DNA of 64,000 bases from Dolomedes plantarius (lineage: Eukaryota > Arthropoda > Arachnida > Araneae > Dolomedidae): contig OU015490.1 of the NCBI GenBank assembly GCA_907164885.2, positions 10,456,516 to 10,520,515 of the forward strand, read 5' to 3'. The notes below the pieces were generated by a model. The model saw nothing but the letters and a program-made list of their open reading frames with translations. It ran no database searches and was not told where the DNA came from. The position numbers and the translations under genes are program-made. Positions 35,746-47,938 of this stretch are shown one piece after another. Positions within the stretch are counted from its first letter, which is position 1, and every line of letters starts with the position of its first letter.

Positions 35746-37690
35746 CTCCGGCACATCCACGTGGTGAGCTCTGGGGGTCTACCTTCGGGTAGATCGCGAA
35801 AGCCGGGGGAGCGTGGGGCTCAGTAGCAGTTTAGCACTTCCATAGCGATATTAGATTTAATATGGAGAGCAAAGAGTCCAGTATGGAAGAAATGTGAATT
35901 CTAACAGAGGACTTGGTGAAGCTGAAGTATAACAGCATAAATAATGTAATTAGCACGTCGAAGCTGACTGTAGAGGTAAAAAGGCAATTGAATCTGGATT
36001 TGTCTGAAATTATGTACTCAATTAGGGAGCAACAAAAGATAATCCAGTACTTAAAGGGACAATTAAGTAGTTATAAAAGGCAAGAGAGGAAGTCTTATGC
36101 TCAGGTAGTTGAAAATAGATCAGAACATAAGAAAGGCTTCATTAAGATAGCCAAGGTCAAGGAAAGAATGAGCGAGGTAATAATTACTCCTCAGCAAAAT
36201 CAGGATTCAGATACGACCAAAAAAGTCGTGCAAGATAAGATCGGTCCTGCTATATTAGGAATTGGCATTGAGAGGTGTCGTAAAATCAGAGAGGGTGGCG
36301 TCCTGGTTGGGACAGAAACAGGAGGAAATCTCGAGAATTTAATAAAGGAATTTAATAGAATGGATGAGCTGTGAGGGTCTTATCATATTCAGAGATCAAA
36401 AAAGCGAAAGCCTCGCATAATTATATATGACTTGGATGAGAGTTATGAAAAGGAGGAATTGATGCAGAAAATAAGAGATCAGAATCTGGAAATGAAGAAT
36501 GCGGCCTTAGAGGCCATAACTAAGTTTAAATCCAAGTAGGGCGAGAATTTGGGTGTTTTGTCTTGAAGGGGCTACACTCAATAAATTGGAAAAGCTGCGA
36601 AAAGTACGAATAAGTTGACAACTTTATAAATGGAAACAGTATATAAAATCACTCATTTGCTATAATTGTTGGAGCTTTGGCCATGTGGCCAAACATTGTA
36701 AAAATGAGAAAATAAACAAGATTTGTGCCGAAAAGGCACACAAGCCGGAGAAATGTAAGAAAAAGTTGGTATGTGGAAACTGTGAAAGGTAAAATAAGTG
36801 AGTGAGGAGTAAAGATGCCACAAGCCACTTACCGACGGACAAAGGTTGCGGCCGTTATAAAGCTGAGATAATTGTGATTATTGGAAGGACAGACTATGAA
36901 TTTAGGACACAGATGAAAGCCAGTCCTCCCTTGGAGGATGCTGCTGAAGGAAAAGATGAAGTCGTGGAGATAGTGAGCGGACAGTTGAAGGAAATAAGGA
37001 AAGATGATGATTCACGTCCACAGAACGAGGCTACCATCGAAAAAGGAGATAAGGACACAGTCTTGGATCCTCCAAGAAGAAGACCCTTGTCTCGTCACCC
37101 TATGTCTCGTCAAGATGATGAAGACTACGACTCGGACTTTGAGAAGTGTTACAGCTACTGAAAAGTATTTTAATTTGATCTCTACGCGAGTGGTGTTGTT
37201 TTGAATGTTAACTTTGTTGTTTTCTGCTGGTTAAACTTATGTTCTCTAAACAAGTGGTGTAGATATGCTCTGGGGAGGTGTGTTAAATAGTTGAAATAAC
37301 TTTATGTTAACTATGTAATGTTATGAGTTGTAATAAAACTGCCTCCTTGTTGGGGGTTGAGTTGATGTATTTGGCAGTGTGGTGGTTGCCCTGGCTAGGG
37401 TAGCTTAAATGGGGAAAAAGGAATTCGGATTGGTTCCTGGATGGTATGGTTCGTACTGTTGGAGGAAATGGTATTGAGTGGCATAGCGACTATGAATTTG
37501 GAGGTAGTGAAGAGTCTCGTGGTAGCGAGGCTGGGGGATGTACAGGGTGACCGGTCTTATGAAACGGGCATGTAACGGATTACCGTCGTGGCGACGGTTA
37601 TCAGTAGCAGCTATTGCTGGATACGCTATAGAGCGGGGGACGGCGGGATTTTTGAATCTGTTTTCAATACTTCAATTTTGTGTTCCCGCT
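35746..37690 (+). mobile_element. Non-LTR retrotransposon, ORF1 and 3' region, ORF2 missing
   Basis: A GC-richer leader (35746-35860, with 'gtctaccttcgggtagatc' hairpin) precedes an ORF1 relic (35862-37161). About 500 bp of G-rich trailer follow, ending near 'gacggcgggatttttgaa'. No endonuclease or reverse transcriptase ORF is found between ORF1 and the trailer, so ORF2 was deleted or the trailer is unrelated. Boundaries are set by composition and are approximate. Confidence 0.5.
35862..37161 (+). pseudogene. LINE ORF1 (gag-like, CCHC zinc knuckle), broken
   Basis: ORF1 proteins of this kind bind the element RNA. The frame starts MESKESSMEEM, stops at once, then continues TEDLVKLKYNSINNV, a helical charged stretch, RCRKIREGGVLVGTETGGN and, past a stop, KRKPRIIIYDLDESYEKEEL, the RRM-like pattern seen in I/Jockey/R1-type ORF1. 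In another frame from 36658, CYNCWSFGHVAKHC is a perfect CX2CX4HX4C zinc knuckle, with a partial second (CAEKAHKPEKC) and third (CGNC). An acidic-basic tail ends at KCYSY. At least three stops and one frameshift are present. Confidence 0.75.
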
Positions 37691-38169
37691 TACTGTTGCA
37701 TTATCAAATAAAGGCAAAGATCTTGGAACTATTTTTCTTGTAAGAGAAAACACTAACTCTGTTACACTAATAACAGTTTTCCACAGAAATATTGAAAAGA
37801 TAGAGTAAGAAACTATTCATATTCTGAAACACAACCTATAAAAAAAGTATTTTTTTAACAACACGACGGGCACGTTGTCTTTCGATATTTGCCCCAGAAG
37901 AAACATCCGAGAGAGACATTGGCTACTTACAATGTGGTATAGGTAAACCAACCTACTTACCAACCCTACTTACAATGGCACCGTATAGGTAAACCAACAT
38001 CACCTCCTGGTGTCAGCCCAATTTTGATTGAGCACCCCAAGGGACTGCATCTAGAAGGTTCGCACCTTCCCCTACCCATGGATCACATTGAATAACTATA
38101 AAGAGACTGAAGTAGTGATAATTTGTAAATTGGGTTAGTAACAACTTCTGTGACATCCAATTATCGCTA
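37691..38169. other. Unannotated stretch before piggyBac relic
   Basis: The phrase 'gtataggtaaaccaac' occurs twice (about 37937 and 37982). The left end and N-terminal part of the piggyBac element that follows should lie here but cannot be recognised. No TTAA-flanked terminus is clear. Confidence 0.45.
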
Positions 38170-39246
38170 CAATTTGACCAAGCAGATGATCCCATTTTTT
38201 GGTCGTTGTGCAATGAGACAATATGTCCTATTAAAGCATAACCCCATAGGGTTGTAAAATTTTGTACTCGCTATAGAGGATGGGTTAGTTTTGGATTTTG
38301 TTATCTATACAGGTGCAGATACAGTTCCAATAGATGAAAGGCATCTTATTGTTTAGGAGGAGCTACAGTAAAGCATTAGTTAGTACAGTGCCAGAAACGT
38401 CAACTTTTCCTCTATTTACCGACAGGTTTGTCACACGTATATCAATTCTTGATTACCTTAGTGCCAGAAATATTTTTTTGACTGGTACCGTAATGAGCAA
38501 ACGAACTGATGGTGCTGCAGCTAATTTTCCTCACGATCGAAATGGAAAGAGGCTCTTCTAAATTCTAAACTCGGGAAGACGGAAAAGCCTCTTTAGTCAA
38601 ATGCAAGGACAATAAGCCGGTATTGATGTTGTCCTGTGCATTTTGCATCAACCCCGAAGGAATTTGTAAGAGATGGAGCAGGGAAGAAAATAGGAGGATA
38701 AATTTCAAGCAACCTGCTGCTGTGAAAGCCTATAATACTTATATGGCAGGAGTAGATCTAATGGATAGATTTACTTCATTCTATCGCATTTCACTATGCA
38801 CCAAAAAATGGCCAATACGTATTTTTGCACATTTCCTTGACATGGCAACGTGTAATACAAGGATTATCTACACACGCCATTGCAAACAAAGTCAGGTGCT
38901 AAGAAAAGGCTATCTACAATTGTTACAATTCAAACTTGTAACTGAAGAAAGTTTAATTCTTAGAGAAACCTCAAAATTGTTAGAAGAAGGCAGTTTAGTG
39001 AAAAGAAATGTCCAAAAAGTGATTCCCATACAAGGCAATCATATGAGGTATGAGAAAATCATATGAGGTATGAGAAAATATTTCCCAAGGCAGTCCAAAT
39101 TGCAAATTCAGAAGAAATGCCGCAATCCAGACTGTAAAGAAAAATCCAGAGTTATATGCATTAAATGTAATCTATTTTTGTGCTTGAAAAACAGAAACTG
39201 CTTCTTAGAATTCCATGAGACGCAACTGATTTTTGTCTGTATATAA
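38170..39246 (+). pseudogene. piggyBac-like transposase, broken by a 20-bp duplication and stops
   Basis: In order the plus strand gives KQMIPFFGRCAMRQY, NPIGL(stop)NFVLA, VLDFVIYTGADTVPIDERHL, a stop, FPLFTDRFVTRISILDYLS, IFLTGTVMSKRTDGAA, then PAAVKAYNTYMAGVDLMDR, FTSFYRISLCTKKWPIRIF and a C-terminal CRNPDCKEKSRVICIKCNLF. These match piggyBac landmarks: the IPFxGR block, the FTDxF catalytic Asp, GVDxMD with the last catalytic Asp, and the cysteine-rich C-terminal domain. The block 'catatgaggtatgagaaaat' is present twice in tandem (39040-39059 and 39060-39079), which shifts the frame just before the cysteine-rich domain. The N-terminal part is missing. Confidence 0.85.
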
Positions 39247-41114
39247 ACCTAAGGTACCCATTTGGGTACCACTTAATTAACATAATTAAAAATTTTGAAT
39301 TGAAATTTTTTGTTTATATTTATTTCACTTAATGTTATTTATGCTAGATAAAGTTACAAATTATTAATGACGTGCATTATTTTATGCTCGGGTCTCTAGA
39401 GGTTATGGCAGGTGATGTTACACTTTTGTTCTATTGTAGGACGATCAGTAGTTTATAATTTAGGAAATGTTAAAAGTAGAAAAGAAAAATCATCGTTTGA
39501 AAATATATAGTGATTAATATTTTTAGCCAAATATTGTTTGTTTGCTGTAAAAGAATGTGATGAATATGACAAGTGATCCTTTAGGTATAATTCCTGGGCT
39601 TGATGTCCACTCCTGTCAGGTGGTTTAGTTGACTTTACACGGGTAGTTTAGTTGAGTTACCAATATAAACCTTAGGCCTAGGCTTTTACAGATAGGCATT
39701 TTGTTGTTGTTGTAAATACATAACAACCTATTTCATCGTGGTGATGGGTGGTTTGGAATTTTTCGGAATCAACCTTAAATAACAGTGCCTGTGATAATTT
39801 TTCTTTATGTTTATTACTGACTATATATTGGACAAGTTTCAGATTGGATTATTGTCTACAAATATATTAGAAGTACATTAAAATGTCTTTTTTTATCTGA
39901 AATTAAGACTGCAAGTATGGCTACAGTCGTCCTGAGTTCTATGAAAATATTTAAAAACATGAATAACAGTCCTTTCCCAGAAAAAATAGTATTTCGAAAG
40001 AGTTAATTAGAAATACGAACGATGTTCATTTCAGCATTCAATTTTGAACCAAGCAGGGCTGCTAATTTTATTCAACTGATAATGTGGGCAAATTATTATT
40101 TTTAATGCTCATCTTCCATCACAAACTTAAAAATGTATAAACGTATTTATAAAGTATACGAAAAGCAAAAGAGAAAAATTTTAATTATGATGAATCCCGC
40201 TAAATTATTTCCTAAGAAATGTCTCATAAAAAGCCCGCCGAAGCCTTCGACAAACTAATATAAACAGGCTCGCAATTAAGAAAAGATTTTTACAAAATGA
40301 TATTGATTCAAGAGAGATTTGTGCTAAGTTTTTAATTATTTAATCAAGGTAAATTTCTTTTTGCTCTAGTCTTAGAAGGATTAACGGGACAATTTTTACA
40401 TTACTTCGATAGGAATTTGTAATTTCATTTTTCTGCCGCTAATTGACTTTTTTCCGGACGACGTAACACAAATACGCGTTCCTGGTGTTTCAATTTATAA
40501 AATAATTTGCGCGATGTACCTATTCATGTATGCACATTTGAAGCCACGATTCTCGGTCCAGATTCCTCTTTTTTTTAGTGGAAGAAAACTAGACTTAAAT
40601 ATAATGTTCGTTTATATTGATTTGGTTCTGGGCAAAGCACTCTCCTTTAAAAATGAAAACCTTAACTCGGAAATGAATTTTGTGTCTTTAATGACACGCC
40701 TGATTCTTTAAACAATAGTTGTGTCGCTATTTTTCTCCAGGGATGGGTGGGTTAGGGTTTAATGTCCCACATAATATTGCTTTGTACATTACAAATAGGG
40801 TCAGAGATAAGGCTGGACCTTGTCCCAGTCTAATAAACTGACCAAACGGTTGTTTAGTTCCATAGAAGTTTTTAAAAGCGGGTGGAAGACAATTTTTAGT
40901 TCTAAATTTCTTTTGTTTAAAATTCTAAAAATCCCTTTATTTCTTCAAGCTTTCTGACGTTCTGAGTACCAAAATAGTTCTTTTTCTGCTTATAAATTTC
41001 TATTATTTTTTCCGCAGAGTCACGGCCATTTCGGTGCATCACAACAATGTTATAACTAGTCAAATAAAGGCAATCTGAAAAATCTCTCTAATTTTTAGAC
41101 ATTCCTAAGATTTT
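39247..41114. other. AT-rich unannotated region with possible SINE pieces
   Basis: Directly after the piggyBac stop, GGTACCCATTTGGGTACC is an 18-bp palindrome, possibly part of the element's terminal region. Near 39700, 'ttgttgttgttgt' resembles a reverse-strand (AAC)n retroposon tail. Near 40738-40860 the minus strand reads 'gtgggacattaaaccctaac', the style of a SINE or RTE-type 3' end. None of these is complete enough to annotate alone. No gene is seen. Confidence 0.4.
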
Positions 41115-41600
41115 ATGATAGCTTTTATGTTTGTATATATCGCTTTTATGGTTGTTTTTATTTTTGTTATGTATCGCTTTTATGTTCGCTTTTATGTTTG
41201 CTTTTATGTTTGTTATGTATCGCTTTTATTTTCGCTTTTATGTTTGCTTCAAGTTTGTTATGTATCACTTTTATGGTTGCTTTTATGATTGGTATATATC
41301 ACTTTTATGTTTGCTTTTATGTTTGTTAACTATCGCTTTTATGTTTTCTTTTATGTTTGTTATGTATCGCTTTTATATTCGCTTTTATGTTTGCTTTTAT
41401 GTTGGTTATATATCGCTTTTTATGTTTGTTTTATGTTTTTTTATTTATCACTTTTATGTTTGTTATGTATCGCTTTTATTTTTGCTTTTATGTTTGTTAT
41501 ATATCGCTTTTTATGTTTGTTTTATGTTTGTTTTATGTTTGTTATTTATTACTTTTATGTTTGTTATGTATCGCTGTTATGTTTGTTATGTACTTTACTT
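41115..41600. repeat. Minisatellite of CTTTTATGTTTG/GTTATGTATCG units
   Basis: Units 'cttttatgtttg' and 'ttgttatgtatcg' alternate irregularly across about 480 bp. All three plus-strand frames translate to Phe/Tyr/Met/Ile-rich chains (up to 170 codons), which is a by-product of the repeat, not evidence for a membrane protein. Confidence 0.85.
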
Positions 41601-42744
41601 TGCAATTGTAATTTTATTAAGTTTATTTTTAATTTTTTATTGAAGTTGTTTATCACAAATAGTTTTTTTATTCAGAAAATATAACTCATTTTTGCCTCTA
41701 AAAGGATTGATTTTGAGATGGTCCCCGACGAATTCTTTTTTTTTTTAAGTCGTCCCTGATCAACAACCGATTAGGGAACACTGATAAATAAATGCTTGAA
41801 GTCGAAAAAAAAATAACCATACAGATAATTTCTCACAGCTTCTCTATGTATACAGTATAAATCTGGTTTTTAGGCATTAAGATCTTTCAGGTGGTGTAAT
41901 GGGATGTTTTGGGACCATATGAATCCTCATAGTCGATCAAAATAGTAAAAACTATGTGACTCCAATAACTATAAAATCTTCAAAGATATTAACAATTGAG
42001 TCGTACCTGAGGTTAAAAATTGCAATTTTATTCTCGTTTATGGATTTCACCCAAAAAAGTGTGTTTCAGCATTTTTATTTACATTGCTCATTTTCGTAAA
42101 ATAAAAGTTGGAAAAATTTACTTTTGCGCAAAATTGTTTACGTTGGGACTAATCTCGAACACCTTGCTACACTAACTTTATGTTCTAGAGTTTCTTATAT
42201 TTAAACTCTCTTGAACTATTTTTTGAACAACTATCTTATATTCATGTTTACTTTGTTTATTTCCTGTTTTGCATGTTCGGTATTTTAAATAAAAGAATGC
42301 TGTAGTTGTGTATTTAAAATATTTACATTTTGAAGTATGTTTAAAAAATCATTAATGCTAAAAATGTTTGATTATCATAATGTTTTTTTTAAAAAATTAA
42401 ATAAAAATTGATAAAAAGAAATATTTCGTTAAATTTTAAGAACTCTGTATATCAGAGTAAATTAGTTTTTAATAAAATTTACTTCTTAAAATGCAAAGCA
42501 AATATTTCTCGTTTTAACATTTTATAGTGTGCAGTTAAAATCTACCATAATATTTGCTATTTTTTAGAACCCTAAAGGGAAATAAAGGTTTTGCTCTGGT
42601 ATCTTTTAGATTATATTAAGTCTGAGAAAATAGAGGAAATTTAAAATAATATAATTATACAGAATTTTTAAATTAGGTACATCTTTTACATATTTTTTTG
42701 TTTAAAAAACATATTTTTTTATATAAGGGTTAATATAGACTTTA
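41601..42744. other. AT-rich unannotated region
   Basis: Nothing recognisable. Sequence is AT rich with a T run at 41736-41747 and no terminal repeats. Confidence 0.6.
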
Positions 42745-42936
42745 CCGTGTTTTTCGGATCATAAGACGATTTTTTACATAAGACGTTTTTTTACATAAAA
42801 AAACCTCTTAAAGTTGGGATGCGTCTTATGGTTCGAAGGTAAGATTAAAATAAAATGAATATTCCGTTATATACATTATATATATATTTATTATATATAT
42901 TACATGTATTTTATATATACTTTTCACAGATGGCTC

Positions 42937-43712
42937 TATGTCTACACAGATAGTTTTAAGTTTCAGAGGTGTATTGGAGCTGGTACTGGGTTTTTTTTTT
43001 TTTGCGAACACTTTGCTTTCTACAAAGCTGTTGGCAGAGATACTGCGAGTATCGATGGAGAATTGGAGGCATGTTTTATTGCTTTGAAGAAAATGATGGT
43101 GTTGAAATAAAAATTCAGTAGTGTAGTTATTCTGTCCGATTCCAAGTCTGCTGTTCAGGCCATCTCCAACAATAGAGTTTGCAATTCTAAACGCCTTTTC
43201 GAATGCAGGTTTCTTTTGAAGTCACTTGCCGATTTTGTTGTGTTACAGTGGGTTCCTCCCATTGCAAAGTGGAAGGTAATGAAAGAGTTGACTTCCCCAG
43301 GAAGAAAGGCACCACTGTTCTACAGAGGCCAAATAATCCTTTCATTTTTCATTCAGCTACACTTCTCATTAACATGGAATTTGAGAAAAGATTTAAACTG
43401 GACTTATCTACATTAGCTAGGGGAAAGGCCTGGGAACATCTTTGTAATAGTGAAATGCCGATCCCGGACCTTCCACGTAGTTCTGCTGTTGCCACCTTCG
43501 TCTTTTAACAGGAGACGATTGTCTCAATGGCCATAGTTTTAGAATTGGACTAAAGGACTCCCCGGCCTGCTGTCTCTCTAATTATGGACGCTCGATGGAC
43601 AGTTGCCACATTGACACGTGCCCTGCACTGAATAGTTTTAAATGTACTGTTCAGAAATATTGGGAAACCAGAAGGTTGATGACTATAATGGTTAAAGCCT
43701 GGCATTTGTAAT
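42937..43712 (+). pseudogene. LINE ORF2 C-terminus: RNase H domain and zinc-knuckle tail, frameshifted
   Basis: Shifting frames give YTDSFKFQRCIGAGTG (first Asp), ASIDGELEACFIALKKM (Glu), FSSVVILSDSKSAVQAI (second Asp), LKSLADFVVLQWVP, then HCKVEGNERVDF (last Asp), the D-E-D-D set of retroelement RNase H. Downstream, LDLSTLARGKAWEHL and a CLCNYGRSMDSCHIDTCPAL cysteine-histidine motif fit the C-terminal tail of I/Jockey/R1-type ORF2. The reverse transcriptase is absent, as in 5'-truncated LINE copies. It ends near TAATAAATAAATTATATATA. At least three frameshifts are present. Confidence 0.78.
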
Positions 43713-43713
43713 A

Positions 43714-43718
<5 letters not shown>

Positions 43719-43745
<27 letters not shown>

Positions 43746-43924
43746 TATTTATTATATTTATTATACCTTTATTTTATCTTTATTAAGTTAGAAATTGAAA
43801 ATATCTTTATATACCTATCAAAATACAAAATATTCTTTTATAAAAATCCTCCCATACATTTGAGGTGCGTATTACAGTTCGAAAGTAATATTAAAATATA
43901 TGAGTATTTTGTTATATATTATTC

Positions 43925-43959
<35 letters not shown>
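43719..43959. repeat. Two short (TA)n tracts inside the TIR element
   Basis: TA runs at about 43720-43744 and 43929-43959, each followed by the duplicated 'aattgaaaatatcttta' block. Confidence 0.85.
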
Positions 43960-43961
<2 letters not shown>

Positions 43962-44083
43962 TGATTAATTAAGAAATTGAAAATATCTTTATATACCTAA
44001 CAAAATACAAAATATTCTTACTTAAAAATCCTCCCATAAATTTAAGATGAATCTTATCGTCTTATGGCCTGGAAAATACGGTA

Positions 44084-46696
44084 TTTGACAAACACAATTT
44101 AATAAAATATTGCAGAAAATAACGTTTGAGTGACATTTTACGCAAAAGTAATATAATATATCAGACTGATAAAAAAATCGAGGCTAATTTGCTGTTTTAT
44201 AACAAATTACACGGAAACAAATGCGATAAACTGATGAAAAAGTTTAAAATTCATGAGGGATTAAAAGCGTGATAAAGAATTATGGAAGTCAAAATTGCAT
44301 TGAATTTTTTTAATTAGCAAGCTAATTTACATACTTCTTTTTTATCTAAAAATTCATTTACTCTTTATGGAAGATTTAGGAACTCGTGGGAATTTGTGGT
44401 ATCGTTAAAAACGCGGTTATTTGTAGTGTTTTATGGATTATGCTTCTTAATCCATAAAACACTTCAAATAATTGCTTTTAAAATTTTGCTAACACCTTAT
44501 GTCTTAAGCGAACTTATAAGTTACGCTATAAGTATTCTTAAACATATAAAATATATAATAAGTAATCGCTGTAAGAAATATTCTACCCATGACAATAATG
44601 AATAGAAGTTATTTAAGTTATTATCAAAGTGTAATTATGAAAACGCATCTAATTTAGTTGATTAAGAAATGAATGAAATGCATTGTGTTACTTTATCATT
44701 AGAAAAAACCAACTGCAAAAAATAATCTTTTTGATAAGAAAGTGCTAGAAAACTAGAGCTTATTAGAAACTTAATGAGGTTATATTTTTTAATCATAAAA
44801 AACTACAAATTAAAAAAAGGATGACATTAAAAATTATTATATGCATAATATTTATATGTCAGTTGGTTCAAAACATGTAAAACAGACAGAAAATTATTCA
44901 TCCTAAAATTGTGTTTTTTTTTGCTTTGGCAAAAAAATCTTCTGTTAACATATTTTTTCCAACTTCTATTAACATAAAGGCGCGTATTTTGAGGAATGAA
45001 TAATTAGACCCTTAAACCATCAAAGTAACGCGCAATAATATAAAAAAGACAATTCTGTTTTTACTAAAGTTATGATGGCTTCATTATATTCCGTAATGGG
45101 GATTTTTAAAAAGCTAACGTTAGCTACTGCATCATGTACGTAGGATAAAATATCAATCCTAGTTCATTTTTATAGAGGTTTTATGCTTTTAATTTGATTA
45201 GTTGATGCAGAAGACATTCTTTTTACTCTTTTTCACGGTTTCATCAGCAGATCGGATCACATCGAATCACATTTTATGCGTAAGTCAGATTTTTCCGTGC
45301 TCTACTTTACGAGTATTTAGGGAATTCCAGCGACAGCAAAAATTTACAATTAATTAGCTTCCGAACCTTTATACTACCCAAAAATCGAAATCTGCATTTG
45401 CTCATGTCCGATTTGACGATGAAACTAACCTACGAATCCGTTTGTGTTTATCGCCGAACGTTTTCTCTTAACTTTTATTATTACTTGCCCCAGCTTATTT
45501 ATTCTTTGTTTAAATTTCCTTTTCGACAGTTTTATAATTTTTATAATTTTAATTTTTTTTCACATGAACTCCCTAATAGTCTTTTCCTAGAAAGTGCGTT
45601 GGTCTCTTTAGTAAAGCGAAAGATCCAAATTTTATCTTAAAAAATCATCAGTACGTCCGCAGGCTTGCTTCAGAGACTGTATTAAAATTGTATGTGTCCG
45701 AGGACTCGGACAATGGTGTTGTTTTAGAGGAGTTTCTGGCTCCTCCATTTTTCTGATATTACATCTTATTCCATTTCACTGGTTTTACTTTTTTAAAAAT
45801 TTCTGCGGTACTTTAATTTCTTTTGTGTTTCAGTACTCGACTGATGAGGGTTTCCCCACCCAGATGGTTTAACTTTTATCAGTTTACTCTTGACTTTTTT
45901 TAACACTTTCGTATATAATTGCTCTTACTATCTTAACACTTTATTTTTTTATTTCACTGTTACTTAGTCATTTTAAATGAGATTATTTTGTTATCTGTTT
46001 TATACGACTGTCTTTATCACCTGCTAGATGACTGTTTTATCACTGTCTACATACTTTTAATATACTATATTTTTATCACGTATACACACCATTTTTATCA
46101 TTCTTTTGTCTATATTTCTACACGTTTGCATGTCTATCTATTATCGGTTTTATTACTGTATTTCTCGCAGTTGGTTCATACCTGGCCCTTTTATTTATAC
46201 TCTTTTTCAGCGCCACTCTTGTGTTCGATTTTTTATGTCCTATTATGAAACTTGCGCCATTAAAACACCAAACAACCAACCTCAAAGATCTTCCTTTTTA
46301 TCCTTTTTCCTTACTTTCTTTTCTCTGTGAATTAATTTCACATGATAGTTTAATATATCCCCGCGACATAGTTAAAAACGCCTGCAATTGAGGGCTCTGC
46401 CCATGCATTGCATTTTCAACGAAATGTACTGTAGCGTTCTGTAGCTGATACTAATATAAAAATTTTTGCAGCTGCTCAAAACATTGCTATAAAACATATT
46501 ACTATTTCTCCCTGGTATCTACCATTCAAAATGTTCTTCAAAATGTCCTCAAATGAAAGAGAATTGGAAACAGAATCCACAGCTTGCCGTGTATATACCG
46601 AAATTTTAAAATCTCTCTACTAGCCATGGAAAAAAATATTAATCTTAGACATCATCCATAGCTCTATACCTAAATTTTCTTTTAAAAATTGTGTGT
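44084..46696. other. AT-rich region, possible degraded retroelement 3' end near 45560-46400
   Basis: From about 45560 the plus strand reads LPNSLFLESALVSLVKRK, followed by a C/T-rich stretch with 'tttttatcac' and 'gttttatcactgt' repeats and 'gagggtttccccacccaga'. A short coding end plus pyrimidine-rich trailer could be a LINE 3' end, but no domain is identifiable. The rest shows nothing. Confidence 0.35.
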
Positions 46697-46700
46697 TTAA

Positions 46701-47359
46701 GGTGACTGCCTACGTTCGGAGCCAATTTTGTTTAAAAATAATTTTTTAAAGGTTTTTTTGGTCTTTTATGGTAAAATAGCACTTAAAAATGAAAAAATAA
46801 ACAAAAACTTACCTGTAAATACCATACTTTTTTATCAATTGGTCAATTTGAAGTAAATTTTTAATGAAATTTATCTAAAACGCCTATCACTCTGCAGTTA
46901 TCTTCCAACTGACCTATAATCTAAGAGAAATTTTAAAATGCAAAAATAGTACACACAATTTTATGTTCCAACATGAAAATTTTCCCCGATTCCTCATTCC
47001 TTTCCAGAACCAAATAAAAAACTATTTATTATACATCAATTATTATACGTCATTCCATTAACAATAGCATCTAAAACATTTCCTGAAAATTATTTGCATT
47101 ATTATGCGAAATATCATGATAACGGTAGAGATTTATACTAAAAAACATAACTCTGAGAAAAATGCATTTAAAGTTGTTTGTCACTTCAATTTTGTAACAG
47201 ACGATGTTTTTTGAGATAGCTATATCCCGGCTTCGAATTGATGTAGAATGAAAATCAAAACGGCTTTGAAAAGAGAAAAGATTGAATTACACAATTCTTG
47301 CAAAAAATAAAATTGACCAAAATAGTCAAAAAATGACATTTTCAACGTAGGCTGTCACC
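46701..47359. mobile_element. TTAA-flanked MITE, GGTGACTGCCTACGTT ends
   Basis: TTAA at 46697-46700 and 47360-47363 flanks inverted ends GGTGACTGCCTACGTT and, minus strand, GGTGACAGCCTACGTT (one mismatch). This is a piggyBac-type footprint. The 659-bp interior is AT rich and noncoding. The ends differ from those of the TTAA MITE at 15632, so it is a separate family. Confidence 0.78.
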
Positions 47360-47363
47360 TTAA

Positions 47364-47934
47364 GTATTACGAACTCTCGCATCAGTGTGGTCATCCTGTT
47401 TTTAATTTATTATTTGTCTCCCGTCCTTTCACGATCGTTGCAATTTTTCTATGTGAGCATTATTAGAAGTCCCAGCATTTGAAGGCTAAGCCTAAGCAAT
47501 GCTGTTTCATTATACTGTTTCGTTGAGCTCCTGTTGATATTTGGAAGAGCCAGAAGGAAAAGGTTTTTATCTATCTCTCTGTCTAATATGTCTGGTAGCA
47601 AAATATCTAAGTTACTACTTTCAATAGAACCTGTGCCTTACAATCAGCTTTCTCCATTCCCGTTGGAACCTTTGATGATCAATTTACAGTAGTCACATGC
47701 TTACGCGTATGACGTAAATTTCAACATTAGAGGGTTTGATCAAAGCAGTTTCTCCATGTTTTTTTATCGGTTCGACTGGGTGTGTTTATTTTCATTGTTT
47801 TGCTGAGGTGCATCGACGTGGTATATAGAGATGAACTCGCTGGTGATGTGTTTTGTGTTTGCGTTATGCAGGTGGTTCAGGAGAATAACGCGTTACTACT
47901 CGCATTTAAAAATGATAAGTATATGTGTATTAAG
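47364..47934. other. Unannotated stretch
   Basis: No supported gene. A moderately GC-rich patch at 47770-47895 has a 78-codon frame without recognisable features. Confidence 0.5.
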
Positions 47935-47938
47935 TTAA

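Larger units (their letters stand above)
42745..44081. mobile_element. TIR element (CCGTATTTTCC type) carrying a LINE fragment
   Basis: The left end CCGTGTTTTTCGGATCATAA (then GACGA) is matched on the minus strand at the right by CCGTATTTTCCAGGCCATAA (then GACGA). TA flanks both sides (42743-42744 and 44082-44083). The right half holds a direct duplication: 'gaaaatatctttatatacct' occurs near 43796 and 43978. A 5'-truncated LINE end with an RNase H domain (42937-43712) is inserted inside. The family recurs as a fragment at 18106-18252. Confidence 0.72.

Noticed and set aside
41131..41684. 170- and 131-codon frames that look like multi-pass membrane proteins
   Set aside because: They are by-products of the CTTTTATGTTTG minisatellite; overlapping frames all give the same kind of sequence.
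46609..46625. 'aaaatctctctactagcc' as a further Helitron D start
   Set aside because: Only the first dozen bases resemble the element and nothing after them matches.
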